Shown here one piece after another: positions 8,211 to 16,947 of a stretch of DNA of 64,000 nt. A model generated the notes under the pieces. It had not been told where the DNA came from. It searched no databases and saw only the letters and a list, made by a program, of their open reading frames with translations. The DNA is taken from contig NZ_JBDZDV010000001.1 of the NCBI RefSeq assembly GCF_040544485.1, positions 558,001 through 622,000 of the forward strand. The letters run 5' to 3'. Source of the DNA: Lacicoccus halitifaciens (GTDB lineage Bacteria; Bacillota; Bacilli; Staphylococcales; Salinicoccaceae). How positions within the stretch are numbered: the stretch's first letter is position 1; each line of letters begins with the position of its first letter. A program made the position numbers and the translations under genes.

Positions 8211-8825
8211 TCATTCCATATCTATTTCCGCGGTCAATGTCGCAACATCATCAACGATTTCATCGACGGGGAAGCTCGTATCTCCGGTATCAAGCCCCGG
8301 GTAGGACTTCCTGACGACGCCATCCGAATCAATCAGATAGAAGCTCGTCCCGTGCGTGACCTGGTCACTGCCCGATGGCGGCGGTGCCACAATCGTCTTG
8401 AAATTCTGTTCCGCAAATCCGCGGATGAAGTCATAATCATAATCCGTCACCAGATGCCACTCTGTGCCTTCAGGCACCTCATAATACTCGATGTATTCCG
8501 TCAGGGCCTCGGGTGTATCATTTTCCGGGTCGACCGAGAAACTCAGGACACCGTAGTCTTCAACACCAAGCTCTTCGAGCTCCTGTGTGACATGTGTCAT
8601 ATTGGCAGTCATTGGAGGACAGACCGTCGCACAATTTGTGAATATGAAATCAAGGAGCCATACCTTGCCTTCCATATCTTCATTTGTAAAGGTCTCACCG
8701 TCTTGATTCGTCACCGAATACTCCCCGATTTCATTACCGAAACTGGACATTGTTTCAACATCCGAGTCACTGCAGGCAGCAAGCAGCAATGAAGAGATCA
8801 GTGTAAACAAAATAAATTTCTTCAA
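8211..8825 (-). CDS. Sco1/SenC/PrrC family copper-binding lipoprotein
   Basis: A 204-residue thioredoxin-fold lipoprotein on the outer face of the membrane, used in Bacillus for CuA-site assembly of cytochrome c oxidase. The signal peptide ends in the lipobox LLAAC (Cys18). The copper ligands are visible: NCATVC (Cys65 and Cys69) and the distal histidine in VTHGTSFYLI (His158). The length is typical. No cytochrome oxidase or heme genes lie adjacent, so the target is inferred from the family. The mature part is strongly acidic, in keeping with a salt-tolerant host. Confidence 0.92.
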   Translation of the reverse strand: MKKFILFTLISSLLLAACSDSDVETMSSFGNEIGEYSVTNQDGETFTNEDMEGKVWLLDFIFTNCATVCPPMTANMTHVTQELEELGVEDYGVLSFSVDPENDTPEALTEYIEYYEVPEGTEWHLVTDYDYDFIRGFAEQNFKTIVAPPPSGSDQVTHGTSFYLIDSDGVVRKSYPGLDTGDTSFPVDEIVDDVATLTAEIDME

Positions 8826-8867
8826 TCAATACCCTCCATATTTCAACTACTTTTAATATACCAAATT

Positions 8868-8892
8868 AAAAACACGAGTTGTCTGTGTTTTT
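8868..8892 (-). terminator. Terminator of the DHA2 exporter gene at 8931
   Basis: AAAAACAC pairs with GTGTTTTT around GAGTTGTCT, in the 105-bp gap between the DHA2 gene and sco1. Confidence 0.7.
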
Positions 8893-8930
8893 ATATAATA
8901 TTGTGAAATTAGTATGTCCATGCGCTGCCT

Positions 8931-10346
8931 TTATTCCTCGACCATCTTCCTCCTCTTCTGTTCCTTCAGGAAGAAGGCCATGACGAGGCCGATGAATGCG
9001 AGGACGGCAGCCACGATGAAGGAGACGTTGACGCCCATGATTTCTTCGGCGATCGTCGGCTCGCCTGCGGATGCATTGATCGCAAATCCTGTCATGATCG
9101 TGATCAGCAGGGCTGTGAACAATGACCCGCCGATCTGTCTCATCGTATTGTTGATCGATGTCCCGTGCGGCAGCAGATGGTCTTCCAGTGCATTCATCGC
9201 AAACGTCGTGAGCGGCATCATCGACAGTCCCGCCCCGATGAGGCGGAAAGAATAGACGATCGTCAAGTATATCCATGATGTATTTTCATCCAGCACTGCC
9301 AGCATGACGGAGGTCACAAAAATGATCCCGAGTGAAATCACCGTCAGCACCTTGATGCCGTATTTGTCGAATAAAAAGCCCGCTGCGAGACCGAACCCGC
9401 CCATCAGCAATGCACCCGGGAATAATGCAAGGCCCGATTCGAATGCGGTGTACCCGAGCATATCCTGCATCAACACCGGCAGAATGTTGTTTGCACTGAC
9501 CATCGATGTGAATACGATCACCCCGATGAGTGTGCTGAGCAGGAAATATTTGTTTTTGAACACCCTGAGTTCCAGAAGCGGTATATCAAGCCTCAGCTGC
9601 CTGCGGACAAAGATGAAGACGATGATGCCGCCGATGATGATCGGCAGCACGACTTCCGGGTCCGTCCATCCGCGCATGCCTGCAACCGAAAATCCGTAGA
9701 GCATGCCGCCGAAACCGAGTGTAGAGAGGATGATCGATGTATAATCCACAGGCGGATCCGTCGTTTCAGTGACGTTCCTCATGAACCTGTATGCAAATAA
9801 TATGTTCACTGCAGCAAAAGGTGCAATGATGATGAATAACGTCCGCCACGGCCAGATTTCAACAATATAGCCGGACAGTGACGGTCCGACCGCCGGTGCA
9901 AAACCGATGATCAGGCCGAACAGCCCCATGGCCCGCCCGCGCTTTTCAGGTGCGAACATTTTGAGCAGCACCACCTGGGATAAGGGCATCATGATGCCCG
10001 CCGCTGCCGCCTGGACGATGCGCCCCACAAGCAGCAGGCCGAAAGCAGGGGCTGCTGCCGCAATGATCGTCCCGATCGTGAACAAGGTCATTGCGAATAT
10101 ATATAACTTCCGGGTCGTGAACTTATTAATCAGAAATGCGGTCACGGGAATCATGATCCCGTTCACAAGGAAGAATCCCGTTGTCAGCCATTGTGCCGTG
10201 CTGAACGGGATATTAAGATCTTCCATGATGGACGGGACGGCCGTGACGAGCAGTGTCTGGTTCAATATGGCGATGAATGCCCCAAAGATTAAATTCGCGA
10301 CAACGAAATTTCTTTCATTAAAGAAATCCGACAATTTTCTCTTCAT
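8931..10346 (-). CDS. DHA2 family MFS multidrug exporter (EmrB/LmrB/MdrM type)
   Basis: A 471-residue, 14-helix transporter. The N-terminus (FGAFIAILNQTLLVTAVPSIMEDL) carries the D/N-x-T-x-x-x-A-x-P type motif of the DHA2 family. The antiporter motif C region (GFAPAVGPSLSGYIVEIWPWRTLF) is also present. Such proteins export drugs and toxic cations using the proton gradient. It lies 34 bp downstream of sbcC on the same strand, so it may be partly co-transcribed. A second DHA2 protein sits at 49173. Confidence 0.9.
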   Translation of the reverse strand: MKRKLSDFFNERNFVVANLIFGAFIAILNQTLLVTAVPSIMEDLNIPFSTAQWLTTGFFLVNGIMIPVTAFLINKFTTRKLYIFAMTLFTIGTIIAAAAPAFGLLLVGRIVQAAAAGIMMPLSQVVLLKMFAPEKRGRAMGLFGLIIGFAPAVGPSLSGYIVEIWPWRTLFIIIAPFAAVNILFAYRFMRNVTETTDPPVDYTSIILSTLGFGGMLYGFSVAGMRGWTDPEVVLPIIIGGIIVFIFVRRQLRLDIPLLELRVFKNKYFLLSTLIGVIVFTSMVSANNILPVLMQDMLGYTAFESGLALFPGALLMGGFGLAAGFLFDKYGIKVLTVISLGIIFVTSVMLAVLDENTSWIYLTIVYSFRLIGAGLSMMPLTTFAMNALEDHLLPHGTSINNTMRQIGGSLFTALLITIMTGFAINASAGEPTIAEEIMGVNVSFIVAAVLAFIGLVMAFFLKEQKRRKMVEE

Positions 10347-10380
10347 GCTGACACTTCTTTCCTGAATCAGAAATAAGACA

Positions 10381-13365
10381 CTACAGATTGAATGTGGCTG
10401 TGCTTATTTCATCTTCCGATTTGACTTCCAGAATGTGGTTCAACCGTTCCTTCAATTCGGTGACATGGGAGATGATGCCGATTGTCTTCCCGCCCGATTG
10501 CAGATCGACAAGAGTTGAAATGGCAATTTCCAGAGTCTCTTTATCCAGTGTACCAAAACCTTCATCGATAAACATCGTATCGAGATTGATGCCGCCCGCT
10601 TCCTGCTGAACCGCTTCACTGAGTGCGAGCGCCAGGGACAGTGAAGCCTGGAATGTTTCGCCGCCGGACAGCGAGGAGATATGCCTCGATGAATTATTGT
10701 AGTAATCGAACACTTCGATATCGAGCCCGGTCTTGCGCCGTGCCTGGGATGTGCTGCGGATCAGCGCATACCTGTGATGCGTCATTTCCAAAAGCCGTTT
10801 GTTCGCGATGTTCAGTATCTTTTCAAGGAAATAAGTGAGGACGTAGCGTTCCAGTGAGATTTTACTGTGGTTGTTGCCCGCGACTTTCTGTACGAGTTCG
10901 TGTACCGCATGATGGCGCTCTTTCTTCTTCTCATAATCGCCGATATACTCAGACACCGTGTCGAATACACGCTGGAACTGCCTGATATCATTGTGCAGCA
11001 CGGCAAGTCCGGTCTGCAGCTGCTCCACTTCGGCAGCGGCATGCTCGATCAGTGACCGGTCCTCACTGAGATCATACATTTCTTCGTGATCCAGTTCCTT
11101 TTTGACGGCTTCAATCTGCATGTCGGTCGATGACTTTTCACGGTGGAATGCCTGGACTTCCTGCTCTTTTGCGTCCATATCGCGTCTGCCGAGTATCTCA
11201 TGCAGCTCGGCCCTGTCGATGAACGGTTCCTCATTTAAAAAGCCGTCCACTATAACAGTCATTTCCCTGACCTTCTCCTTGTCGCTCATCACCGCTTCAT
11301 TAAGGCTCCTGATGGACTGTGAGATCCTGGTGAACTCATGATTTAAAGCATCACGGCGTTCCTCCAGTGATTTCCTGTGCTGCCTGTATGCCTCCGCTTC
11401 CTTTTTGATCTTTTCCATATGTTGTTTAAAATCACCGTATTTCGAAAACCCGGTCTCTTTTTTGAATTCATTGAGATGTTCCTCGAACTGAATGCGCCTG
11501 TGGTCGTTTTTCTCCATTTTTATGTTCACTTCATGGAGTGAGTTGGATTTTTCCGTCATCTCCTTTTGGAGGACTTCTTTCCTTTCACGCTCTGCCCTTG
11601 CATTTTCAAGCTCTTTTGATACGCAGCCTGATTCATCTTCAAGAGACGCCATTTCCTCCGCAAGCGCCTGTAGGGAGCTGCGCTCTGCATCTTTCAGCAG
11701 TGCTTTGTACAACTGCCTTTCCTGCTGGAGTGAGGATTCTTCCCCCTTCAATGACTCAATGCGGGCATTCAGCGACTTAATCTGCTGCTCTTCCTCACCG
11801 CTCATATAATACGGCGCGCCGGGCATCTCCTCGACCGTCTTCTGGCATACCGGACACGTGCCGCCGATTTCAAGATGGCTGACGAGATGTTCGATGTGTT
11901 CGCGATCTTCCGCCTTGAATTTGGTCTGCACCGAAGATTTCAAATCATCAAGATTCCGGACGCATTCATCATGCTTTTCCCCGTTGACGCGCAGCTTCTC
12001 TTCGAGGGCTTCAATCTCCTTGTCATACCCTCTGTACTTCTCTTCCTGCGCAATCAAGCTTTTCATTTCCTGCTTTTTGATTTCCAGTGCATGCTTCCTT
12101 GAAGTGAGCTGTTCAATCACATCATTTGAGACGGTCAGGCTTTCAAGCTCCGCCCTGAATGCTTGATATTCCTCCTCCAGGAGGCTCCTGGATTTCCGGA
12201 GCGCTTCCAGTTCGTGATCCAACCGGGAAAGCTCCGCAGGAAGCATTTCAAAACGGTCATTCAGGAAGCGCTCATTGCGTGTGATGAAACGTTCGCTCTC
12301 ATGGATCGCTTCTTCCCTGCTTTGGAGGTCTGACAGTTCTTCCTGGAGCATCGAGTGGTCATTTTGTATGCGGTCATAATCCCGGTTGAGGTTTTCAAGC
12401 CTTTTTTCCGATTCGGCGATCTGACGTTCGAGCTCCTGCTCGCGTCTGAGCTCAAAACTGATGGTCCCCACCTTTTTATAATCGTTGATCTCTGCTTCCA
12501 GCATACGCATGTCCCTTGCACGGCTTTCAAGATGATCCCGCTGTCCGGTCAATTGCTGCAGTTTTGCCACTTTTTCATTATGTGCAGTCTTTTTATTCAA
12601 TCCCTCCTGCAGCGCATCCCGTTCTGTTCTCGCCTTCTCTATTCCTTCAGCCAGCCGGGCGGATTCAAGGCGTGTATCTTCAATCTTTTTCTCCAGTGAG
12701 GACAGTCTATGGTGGAAACTCGGATGGTCCTCATTCTCGGGCAGGGTGCTCAGCTGTTCAGAGATTTTCGCCTCGAGCTGGTGCATTTCGGCCTGTACGC
12801 TCTTCTCAAGTTCCCGCAGCTTCAATTCAAAGTGCACAAACCGCTCCGTCCGGAATAAAGTCCTTAAAATCTTCTGTTTTTCCTCACTCGTCGAGACGAG
12901 CAGCCGCTTGAATTCCCCCTGCGGCAGGATCAGTATCTGCCTGAACTGCTCGGCCGTCAGCTGGATGATTTCGATGACTTTCGCCGTGACACCGGTCACG
13001 GAGCTTTCAATTACGCTGCCGTCTTCTCCATACAGTGCCGCTTTGGAAGGGACTTTCGACTTCCTGCCCGCTTTATTGAAGCTGAGTTCCCGCTCCACCC
13101 TGTAGGCATGCTCCCCTATTTTGAATTCCAGGCTGACTCTCGATAGATCGTCATCCGTCGCAAACTGGCTTCTGACCGAATCTTCATCACGGTCCGATGT
13201 GGATGTCTGGCCGTACAGTGCGAATGTGATGGCGTCAAAGATCATCGTCTTGCCGGAACCCGTTTTCCCGCTGATCAGAAACATCTGCCCTTCGACGCTG
13301 CCGAAATCGATCGCTTCACTTTTGAAGGGGCCGAAATATTCCATCTCCAGTTTAATGGGCTTCAT
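10381..13365 (-). CDS. sbcC: SbcC, nuclease SbcCD ATPase subunit (Rad50-like)
   Basis: A 994-residue SMC-like ATPase which, with SbcD, processes DNA hairpins, palindromes and double-strand ends. The N-terminal Walker A is SGKTGSGKT. A long charged coiled coil runs out to the zinc hook CPVC near residue 503 and back. The C-terminus has the ABC signature LSGGETFQASLSLALALSEA and the Walker B stretch LDTMFIDEGFGTLD. I start it at ATG 13365 because GGAGGTGG lies nine bases upstream. This start overlaps the sbcD end by 14 nt, the usual coupled arrangement. Confidence 0.96.
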   Translation of the reverse strand: MKPIKLEMEYFGPFKSEAIDFGSVEGQMFLISGKTGSGKTMIFDAITFALYGQTSTSDRDEDSVRSQFATDDDLSRVSLEFKIGEHAYRVERELSFNKAGRKSKVPSKAALYGEDGSVIESSVTGVTAKVIEIIQLTAEQFRQILILPQGEFKRLLVSTSEEKQKILRTLFRTERFVHFELKLRELEKSVQAEMHQLEAKISEQLSTLPENEDHPSFHHRLSSLEKKIEDTRLESARLAEGIEKARTERDALQEGLNKKTAHNEKVAKLQQLTGQRDHLESRARDMRMLEAEINDYKKVGTISFELRREQELERQIAESEKRLENLNRDYDRIQNDHSMLQEELSDLQSREEAIHESERFITRNERFLNDRFEMLPAELSRLDHELEALRKSRSLLEEEYQAFRAELESLTVSNDVIEQLTSRKHALEIKKQEMKSLIAQEEKYRGYDKEIEALEEKLRVNGEKHDECVRNLDDLKSSVQTKFKAEDREHIEHLVSHLEIGGTCPVCQKTVEEMPGAPYYMSGEEEQQIKSLNARIESLKGEESSLQQERQLYKALLKDAERSSLQALAEEMASLEDESGCVSKELENARAERERKEVLQKEMTEKSNSLHEVNIKMEKNDHRRIQFEEHLNEFKKETGFSKYGDFKQHMEKIKKEAEAYRQHRKSLEERRDALNHEFTRISQSIRSLNEAVMSDKEKVREMTVIVDGFLNEEPFIDRAELHEILGRRDMDAKEQEVQAFHREKSSTDMQIEAVKKELDHEEMYDLSEDRSLIEHAAAEVEQLQTGLAVLHNDIRQFQRVFDTVSEYIGDYEKKKERHHAVHELVQKVAGNNHSKISLERYVLTYFLEKILNIANKRLLEMTHHRYALIRSTSQARRKTGLDIEVFDYYNNSSRHISSLSGGETFQASLSLALALSEAVQQEAGGINLDTMFIDEGFGTLDKETLEIAISTLVDLQSGGKTIGIISHVTELKERLNHILEVKSEDEISTATFNL

Positions 13366-14461
13366 TATGGCCACCTCCAAAATATTCTTCAAAAATCTCT
13401 GTCTCGGTTTCAGTCGGCGGCCGCTTGGCGATCTCTTCTATGAATGAAGCGTATATATCATAGTCACTCGTCTCTTTCATATCGATCGTCGTCATATTGA
13501 AGTCATGGTCGTCCGTCTTCACCTTCAGCTCAAGGGTGTTCGGATAGATCATCTTGATCTTCGACATCGGTTCCTTCACATGGCTTAAATTGCTCAATGT
13601 GAATTTGAAGTATGCATCCTTATCGTCGAAATCCACCCTCTCATTGATGAGGTCGTCGAAATCGCCTTCGAACTCGACGATGTCATGCATCGGTGAGAGC
13701 GGTATGAATTTGACGGTCCCCGCCTCCGTATCCAGCCACCTGAACCCTTTCGGCTGATGGACTTCATTGAATGAGTACTTCAATAGGGAACCGCTGTAAA
13801 AAATCTTCTCATGATTGATCGCAAAAGGGTGATGCAGATGGCCGAGCAGCACATAATCGAAATCATCGAATATGGTGCTGTCCACTTCCTCGGACATCCC
13901 GATGGACAGTGCCCGTTCGGAATCGCTCTGTGCACCGTCCTGGATGAAGAGATGGCCGATCAGTATATTCTGCTCCTCAAGATCGGGCTTCATCCGCTCC
14001 GTGATGTATTCATATACGTCATGATGCGTACGCAGTCCGCTGTCGTCGAAATGGTGGCGCGCCTCGAGGACATCGATGTGCGGCACCAGATAAAAATTGA
14101 TGCCGCCGATGGTGACGGGCGTGAACACCTCCTCGAGTGATGTATGTATATGCAGATCCGTCGCCTTGAACCATTCAGATCCGTAGTCGAGCAGCGCCCT
14201 CGAATCATGGTTGCCGCTGTTTATCAGGACCGGAAGCCCCATTTCGACATTCATCTTGTGAAGATAATGGTTGACCAGGTTCAGCGCCTCCCTTGGCGGG
14301 TTGCTGCGGTCATAGATGTCCCCTGCAATCACGATGATGTCGGGTTTCAACGTTTCAATATGCCCGATGAGCTGTTCCAACACGAATTTTTGGTCTTCCA
14401 GCAGATCCCTGCCGTTCAATTTCTTGCCGATATGCCAGTCGGCGGTATGTAAAATTTTCAT
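13352..14461 (-). CDS. sbcD: SbcD, nuclease SbcCD exonuclease subunit (Mre11-like)
   Basis: A 369-residue metallophosphoesterase nuclease. The metal-binding motifs are in order: HTADWHIG, GDIYDRSNPP, NSGNHDSR and LGHLHHP. They show an intact Mre11-type active site. The start at 14461 follows GAGGTG by six bases; the GTG nine bases further up overlaps that ribosome site and is rejected. Its -10 box may be TATAAT (minus strand, 14480-14485), lying directly in the tail of the preceding terminator. Confidence 0.96.
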   Translation of the reverse strand: MKILHTADWHIGKKLNGRDLLEDQKFVLEQLIGHIETLKPDIIVIAGDIYDRSNPPREALNLVNHYLHKMNVEMGLPVLINSGNHDSRALLDYGSEWFKATDLHIHTSLEEVFTPVTIGGINFYLVPHIDVLEARHHFDDSGLRTHHDVYEYITERMKPDLEEQNILIGHLFIQDGAQSDSERALSIGMSEEVDSTIFDDFDYVLLGHLHHPFAINHEKIFYSGSLLKYSFNEVHQPKGFRWLDTEAGTVKFIPLSPMHDIVEFEGDFDDLINERVDFDDKDAYFKFTLSNLSHVKEPMSKIKMIYPNTLELKVKTDDHDFNMTTIDMKETSDYDIYASFIEEIAKRPPTETETEIFEEYFGGGHNEAH

Positions 14462-14479
14462 AAATAACACCTCAAATCA

Positions 14480-14485
14480 ATTATA
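14480..14485 (-). promoter_or_regulatory. Candidate -10 box of sbcDC
   Basis: TATAAT on the minus strand lies 18 bp upstream of the sbcD start and immediately after the terminator T run. The -35 region is poor. No LexA box was found here. Confidence 0.35.
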
Positions 14486-14494
14486 CTAAAAAAA

Positions 14495-14516
14495 CGCCCT
14501 GATAAAAATCAGGGCG
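14495..14516 (-). terminator. Terminator of the DUF1659-DUF2922-yvrJ operon
   Basis: CGCCCTGAT pairs with ATCAGGGCG across a 4-nt loop. Seven T residues follow on the minus strand. The stem contains the stop codon of the yvrJ-like gene. Confidence 0.92.
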
Positions 14517-14640
14517 CAATATTTTGGAGCTGTCGGATAGTGATGATCAGATCATCCAGTTTCCTTTCCATCCTGTGGAGGAGGAAAAATGTAATCACTA
14601 CCGGGAAACCGACATCGCTCACAAAGGGGATCCAGTCCAT
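14509..14640 (-). CDS. YvrJ family small membrane protein
   Basis: A 43-residue gene starting at ATG 14640, which overlaps the stop codon of the DUF2922 gene (TGATG). The product begins MDWIPFVSDVGFPVVITFFL and continues LLHRMERKLDDLI. This is one short hydrophobic helix followed by a basic-amphipathic tail, the pattern of the YvrJ family. The function is unknown. It is the third member of a coupled micro-operon with DUF1659 and DUF2922 proteins, a set that recurs together in Bacillales. Its stop codon lies inside the terminator stem. Confidence 0.82.
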   Translation of the reverse strand: MDWIPFVSDVGFPVVITFFLLHRMERKLDDLIITIRQLQNIAP

Positions 14641-14852
14641 CAGATGATGACTTGGGTTTCAGTGCTGACGATTTTCGCCGACTCGACATTGACCGGCTTC
14701 CCCTGCATCGGGTCGAGTGCGTCGGATGCGATAAGGTTATTCGCAGCCTCAAGCAATCCTGCTTCTGTAAGTGATTCATCCGGGTTGCGGAAATTCATCG
14801 TGAAGCGTCTGTTGGCATCTGTATTGAATACGACAACGAGTCTTTTCTCCAT
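14640..14852 (-). CDS. DUF2922 family small protein
   Basis: A 70-residue protein (MEKRLVVVFNTDANRRFTMN...) matching the DUF2922 pattern: a beta-rich start, a central DPMQGKPVNVESAKIVSTETQ segment and a short hydrophobic end. The start at 14852 has GAGGAG about ten bases upstream. It is the middle gene of the DUF1659-DUF2922-yvrJ operon and its stop overlaps the yvrJ start. The biochemical role is unknown. Confidence 0.82.
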   Translation of the reverse strand: MEKRLVVVFNTDANRRFTMNFRNPDESLTEAGLLEAANNLIASDALDPMQGKPVNVESAKIVSTETQVII

Positions 14853-14875
14853 TTTAAATGCTCCTCTTCATTTGA

Positions 14876-15076
14876 TTAACCGATCACGTAAGTCTCTTCC
14901 TTCTCCACAATGGCGTATACATCGTTGGTCAATGCTTCAAAAACGTCCTTGAGCTGGTTGATCGCGTCATTCCCCGCCTGGATATTGATGTTCGGTACTG
15001 TGCGGTAACGCAGGATTTCCTTGCCTGCTGAATCCGTCGTCAAATAATAGAACCTTGCGCTTGTACTTTTATGCAT
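14876..15076 (-). CDS. DUF1659 family small protein
   Basis: A 66-residue protein (MHKSTSARFYYLTTDSAGKE... NAINQLKDVFEALTNDVYAIVEKEETYVIG) of the DUF1659 family. I start it at ATG 15076, six bases after GAGGAGGTG; the GTG at 15085 lies within that ribosome site. It is first in the operon with DUF2922 and YvrJ proteins, 23 bp ahead of the next gene. DUF1659 and DUF2922 resemble each other in length and in the N-(D/A)...A.N.L..L spacing, so they may be distant paralogues; this last point is inference. Confidence 0.82.
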   Translation of the reverse strand: MHKSTSARFYYLTTDSAGKEILRYRTVPNINIQAGNDAINQLKDVFEALTNDVYAIVEKEETYVIG

Positions 15077-15119
15077 GTGCTTCACCTCCTCGTCCTATAT
15101 ATCGTCACAAATCAGCATA

Positions 15120-15148
15120 TGGACATATTTCATTTTTACGAATATAAT
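15120..15148 (+). promoter_or_regulatory. Sigma-A promoter of the DUF2621 gene
   Basis: TGGACA (15120-15125) and TATAAT (15143-15148) are separated by 17 bp, 18 bp ahead of the start codon at 15167. It is divergent from the DUF1659 operon. Confidence 0.65.
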
Positions 15149-15166
15149 GATGGTGAGGTGAAGGGT

Positions 15167-15664
15167 ATGACTGATACGTTGTTCATGTGGGGAATTACCC
15201 TGTGGATGATCATAATGGTCGGCTTGTTTTTCACAGGCGGATTTTTCATGTTCAGGAAGTTTTTGAGAAGGATGCCGAAAGAAGACGGGTACAGTGAACT
15301 CGACTGGCAGGATTATTACATCCGGACGGCACTGCCGCTCTGGAACGATGACACTAAAGCACTTTTGAATGAACTGGTGAGCCCGGTGCCCGAGCTGTTC
15401 AGGCAGGTGGCAAAAGAGCGGATCGCCGGCAGGATATCAAAGATTGCGCTGGATGAAGGCGTGGAAGAGATAAAGCTTGATCAGATCATGAAAGGCTACA
15501 TCATAGCAACGCCCAAGAAGGACCACAGATTCATGAAGAAAAAGCTGGATCAGCTGGGTATAGACTATACCCCTTATGAGGAGCTGTTCCAATATGCGGA
15601 TGATGAAAAAGAGAAGTTCTCCATATTCGAACAGACGGAAAAAGTAAAGCAGCTGGCTAAATAG
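15167..15664 (+). CDS. DUF2621 family membrane protein (YneK-like)
   Basis: A 165-residue protein with one N-terminal membrane helix (MTDTLFMWGITLWMIIMVGL) and a soluble domain rich in charged residues (ALPLWNDDTKALLNELVSPV, VAKERIAGRISKIALDEG), as in Bacillus YneK. I start at 15167, behind GGTGAGGTGAAGGG; the longer frame from 15071 runs across the promoter. In Bacillus, yneK follows ccdA and ccdC codirectionally. Here it converges on ccdC, and the two coding ends overlap by 8 bp. The function is unknown; its company suggests a link to cytochrome c maturation or membrane thiol chemistry. Confidence 0.8.
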   Translation: MTDTLFMWGITLWMIIMVGLFFTGGFFMFRKFLRRMPKEDGYSELDWQDYYIRTALPLWNDDTKALLNELVSPVPELFRQVAKERIAGRISKIALDEGVEEIKLDQIMKGYIIATPKKDHRFMKKKLDQLGIDYTPYEELFQYADDEKEKFSIFEQTEKVKQLAK

Positions 15665-16145
15665 CCTGCTGCTTTTTAAAATTCCTGTATTTTACCAGCA
15701 TGGACAATCTCCATACCACAATCATTATGAATGCGAGCAGGAAGAACATCCCGCCGATCTCGCCGGGTGAAATGGACAGAGACAGGATGGATTTCAGTCC
15801 CAGCCTTAAGATCAATAACCCGAACAATATGCCGATGAACCATTTTGACGGTTTTACATATAATTCATCATCCTTTTCCTCGTAGCGTGTCGTAAAGACA
15901 AGCAGCAGGGAAAATGCCAGGCCGATGATGAGTGCTTCCAAAATCTCGACTCCGGACAGCCGGAAGTATGGAAAGACATACATCAGGGCGCCCGTCGACA
16001 TCATCACCGGCGGAATCACGATCTTTTTAAGGCTGAGCGGACGTGCCGATGCCCTCTGGCGCACGAAAATCACCCCGATGCCCATGAACACCGCCATGAT
16101 CGAAGCGAGTGTGAACAATATCATTTCCCAATCTAAATCCAACAT
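15657..16145 (-). CDS. ccdC: CcdC family protein (YneJ-like)
   Basis: A 162-residue membrane protein with about five hydrophobic segments. It contains the family stretch FVRQRASARPLSLKKIVIPP near the N-terminus and ELYVKPSKWFIGILFGLL near the middle, as in Bacillus CcdC/YneJ, encoded next to CcdA in the cytochrome c maturation locus. The start at 16145 follows AAGGGTGG, 10 bp after the ccdA stop. CcdC is not essential for cytochrome c synthesis in Bacillus, and its role remains unclear. Confidence 0.88.
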   Translation of the reverse strand: MLDLDWEMILFTLASIMAVFMGIGVIFVRQRASARPLSLKKIVIPPVMMSTGALMYVFPYFRLSGVEILEALIIGLAFSLLLVFTTRYEEKDDELYVKPSKWFIGILFGLLILRLGLKSILSLSISPGEIGGMFFLLAFIMIVVWRLSMLVKYRNFKKQQAI

Positions 16146-16155
16146 TCGACCACCC

Positions 16156-16860
16156 TTAAAATCCTTGGAAATCACCAAATAATGGCTGCAACCAAATTAT
16201 AATCTGAGTCAGTCCGTCAAAGTACAGCAGTATGCCCATGAGTATCATGACGATTCCGCCGCCTTTCATGATGGCATTGGAATACTTGAGCATCCAGCGT
16301 GTTTTGGAGACGAAGAAACTGAGGACAAAAAACGGTACACCGAAACCTAAGCAGTAGACGACCATCAGCATCAGCGCATTATTCGGTTCGGTTGCGCTCA
16401 TCGCGAAGATCGCTCCGATGATCGGCCCGTTGCACGGCGTCCAGCCTGCCGCAAAAGCCATGCCGATTAAAATGGACCCGAGGAACCCTGCAGGCCTGTT
16501 CTTGAAGTTGACCTTCCTGTCTTTCATCAGGAATTCGAACCTCAAGACCCCGGTGATGACAAGACCGAACACGATGATCAGTATCGCACCGATCTGTCTG
16601 ATGAGATTTCCGTATTCGATGAAAATGCCTCCGAAGAAGGAGGTTCCGAATCCAAGTGCAATATATATCAAACTGAACCCTACAAGGAAAAATAATGTAT
16701 GGAAGATTGCACGCGCATTAAATTTCTGATTTTCAACTTCGTTGTAACTCATCCCCGTTATGTAGGAAACGAAGGCCGGGAAGACCGGCAGCACACATGG
16801 CGAGACAAAACTGAGCACACCTGCTCCAAATGCCAGTAAAAAAGTGACTTCACTACCCAT
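16156..16860 (-). CDS. ccdA: CcdA, membrane thiol-disulfide reductant transporter
   Basis: A 235-residue, six-helix DsbD-like protein that passes electrons from cytoplasmic thioredoxin to extracytoplasmic thiols, required for cytochrome c maturation in Bacillus. The two active cysteines are in helix 1 (SFVSPCVLPVFPAF) and helix 4 (AGWTPCNGPIIGAIF). I start at 16860 because GGGGGG lies upstream. The downstream ccdC is in the same operon. The nearby Sco1 protein (8211) could be one user of this reducing pathway, which is inference. Confidence 0.94.
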   Translation of the reverse strand: MGSEVTFLLAFGAGVLSFVSPCVLPVFPAFVSYITGMSYNEVENQKFNARAIFHTLFFLVGFSLIYIALGFGTSFFGGIFIEYGNLIRQIGAILIIVFGLVITGVLRFEFLMKDRKVNFKNRPAGFLGSILIGMAFAAGWTPCNGPIIGAIFAMSATEPNNALMLMVVYCLGFGVPFFVLSFFVSKTRWMLKYSNAIMKGGGIVMILMGILLYFDGLTQIIIWLQPLFGDFQGF

Positions 16861-16947
16861 AAATATCCCCCCATTCAATTGTATTCTATCAGACATGCAA
16901 TCGGATGGGCGGTTTTTATTTAGAATAAATTATGACATTTGGTCATT

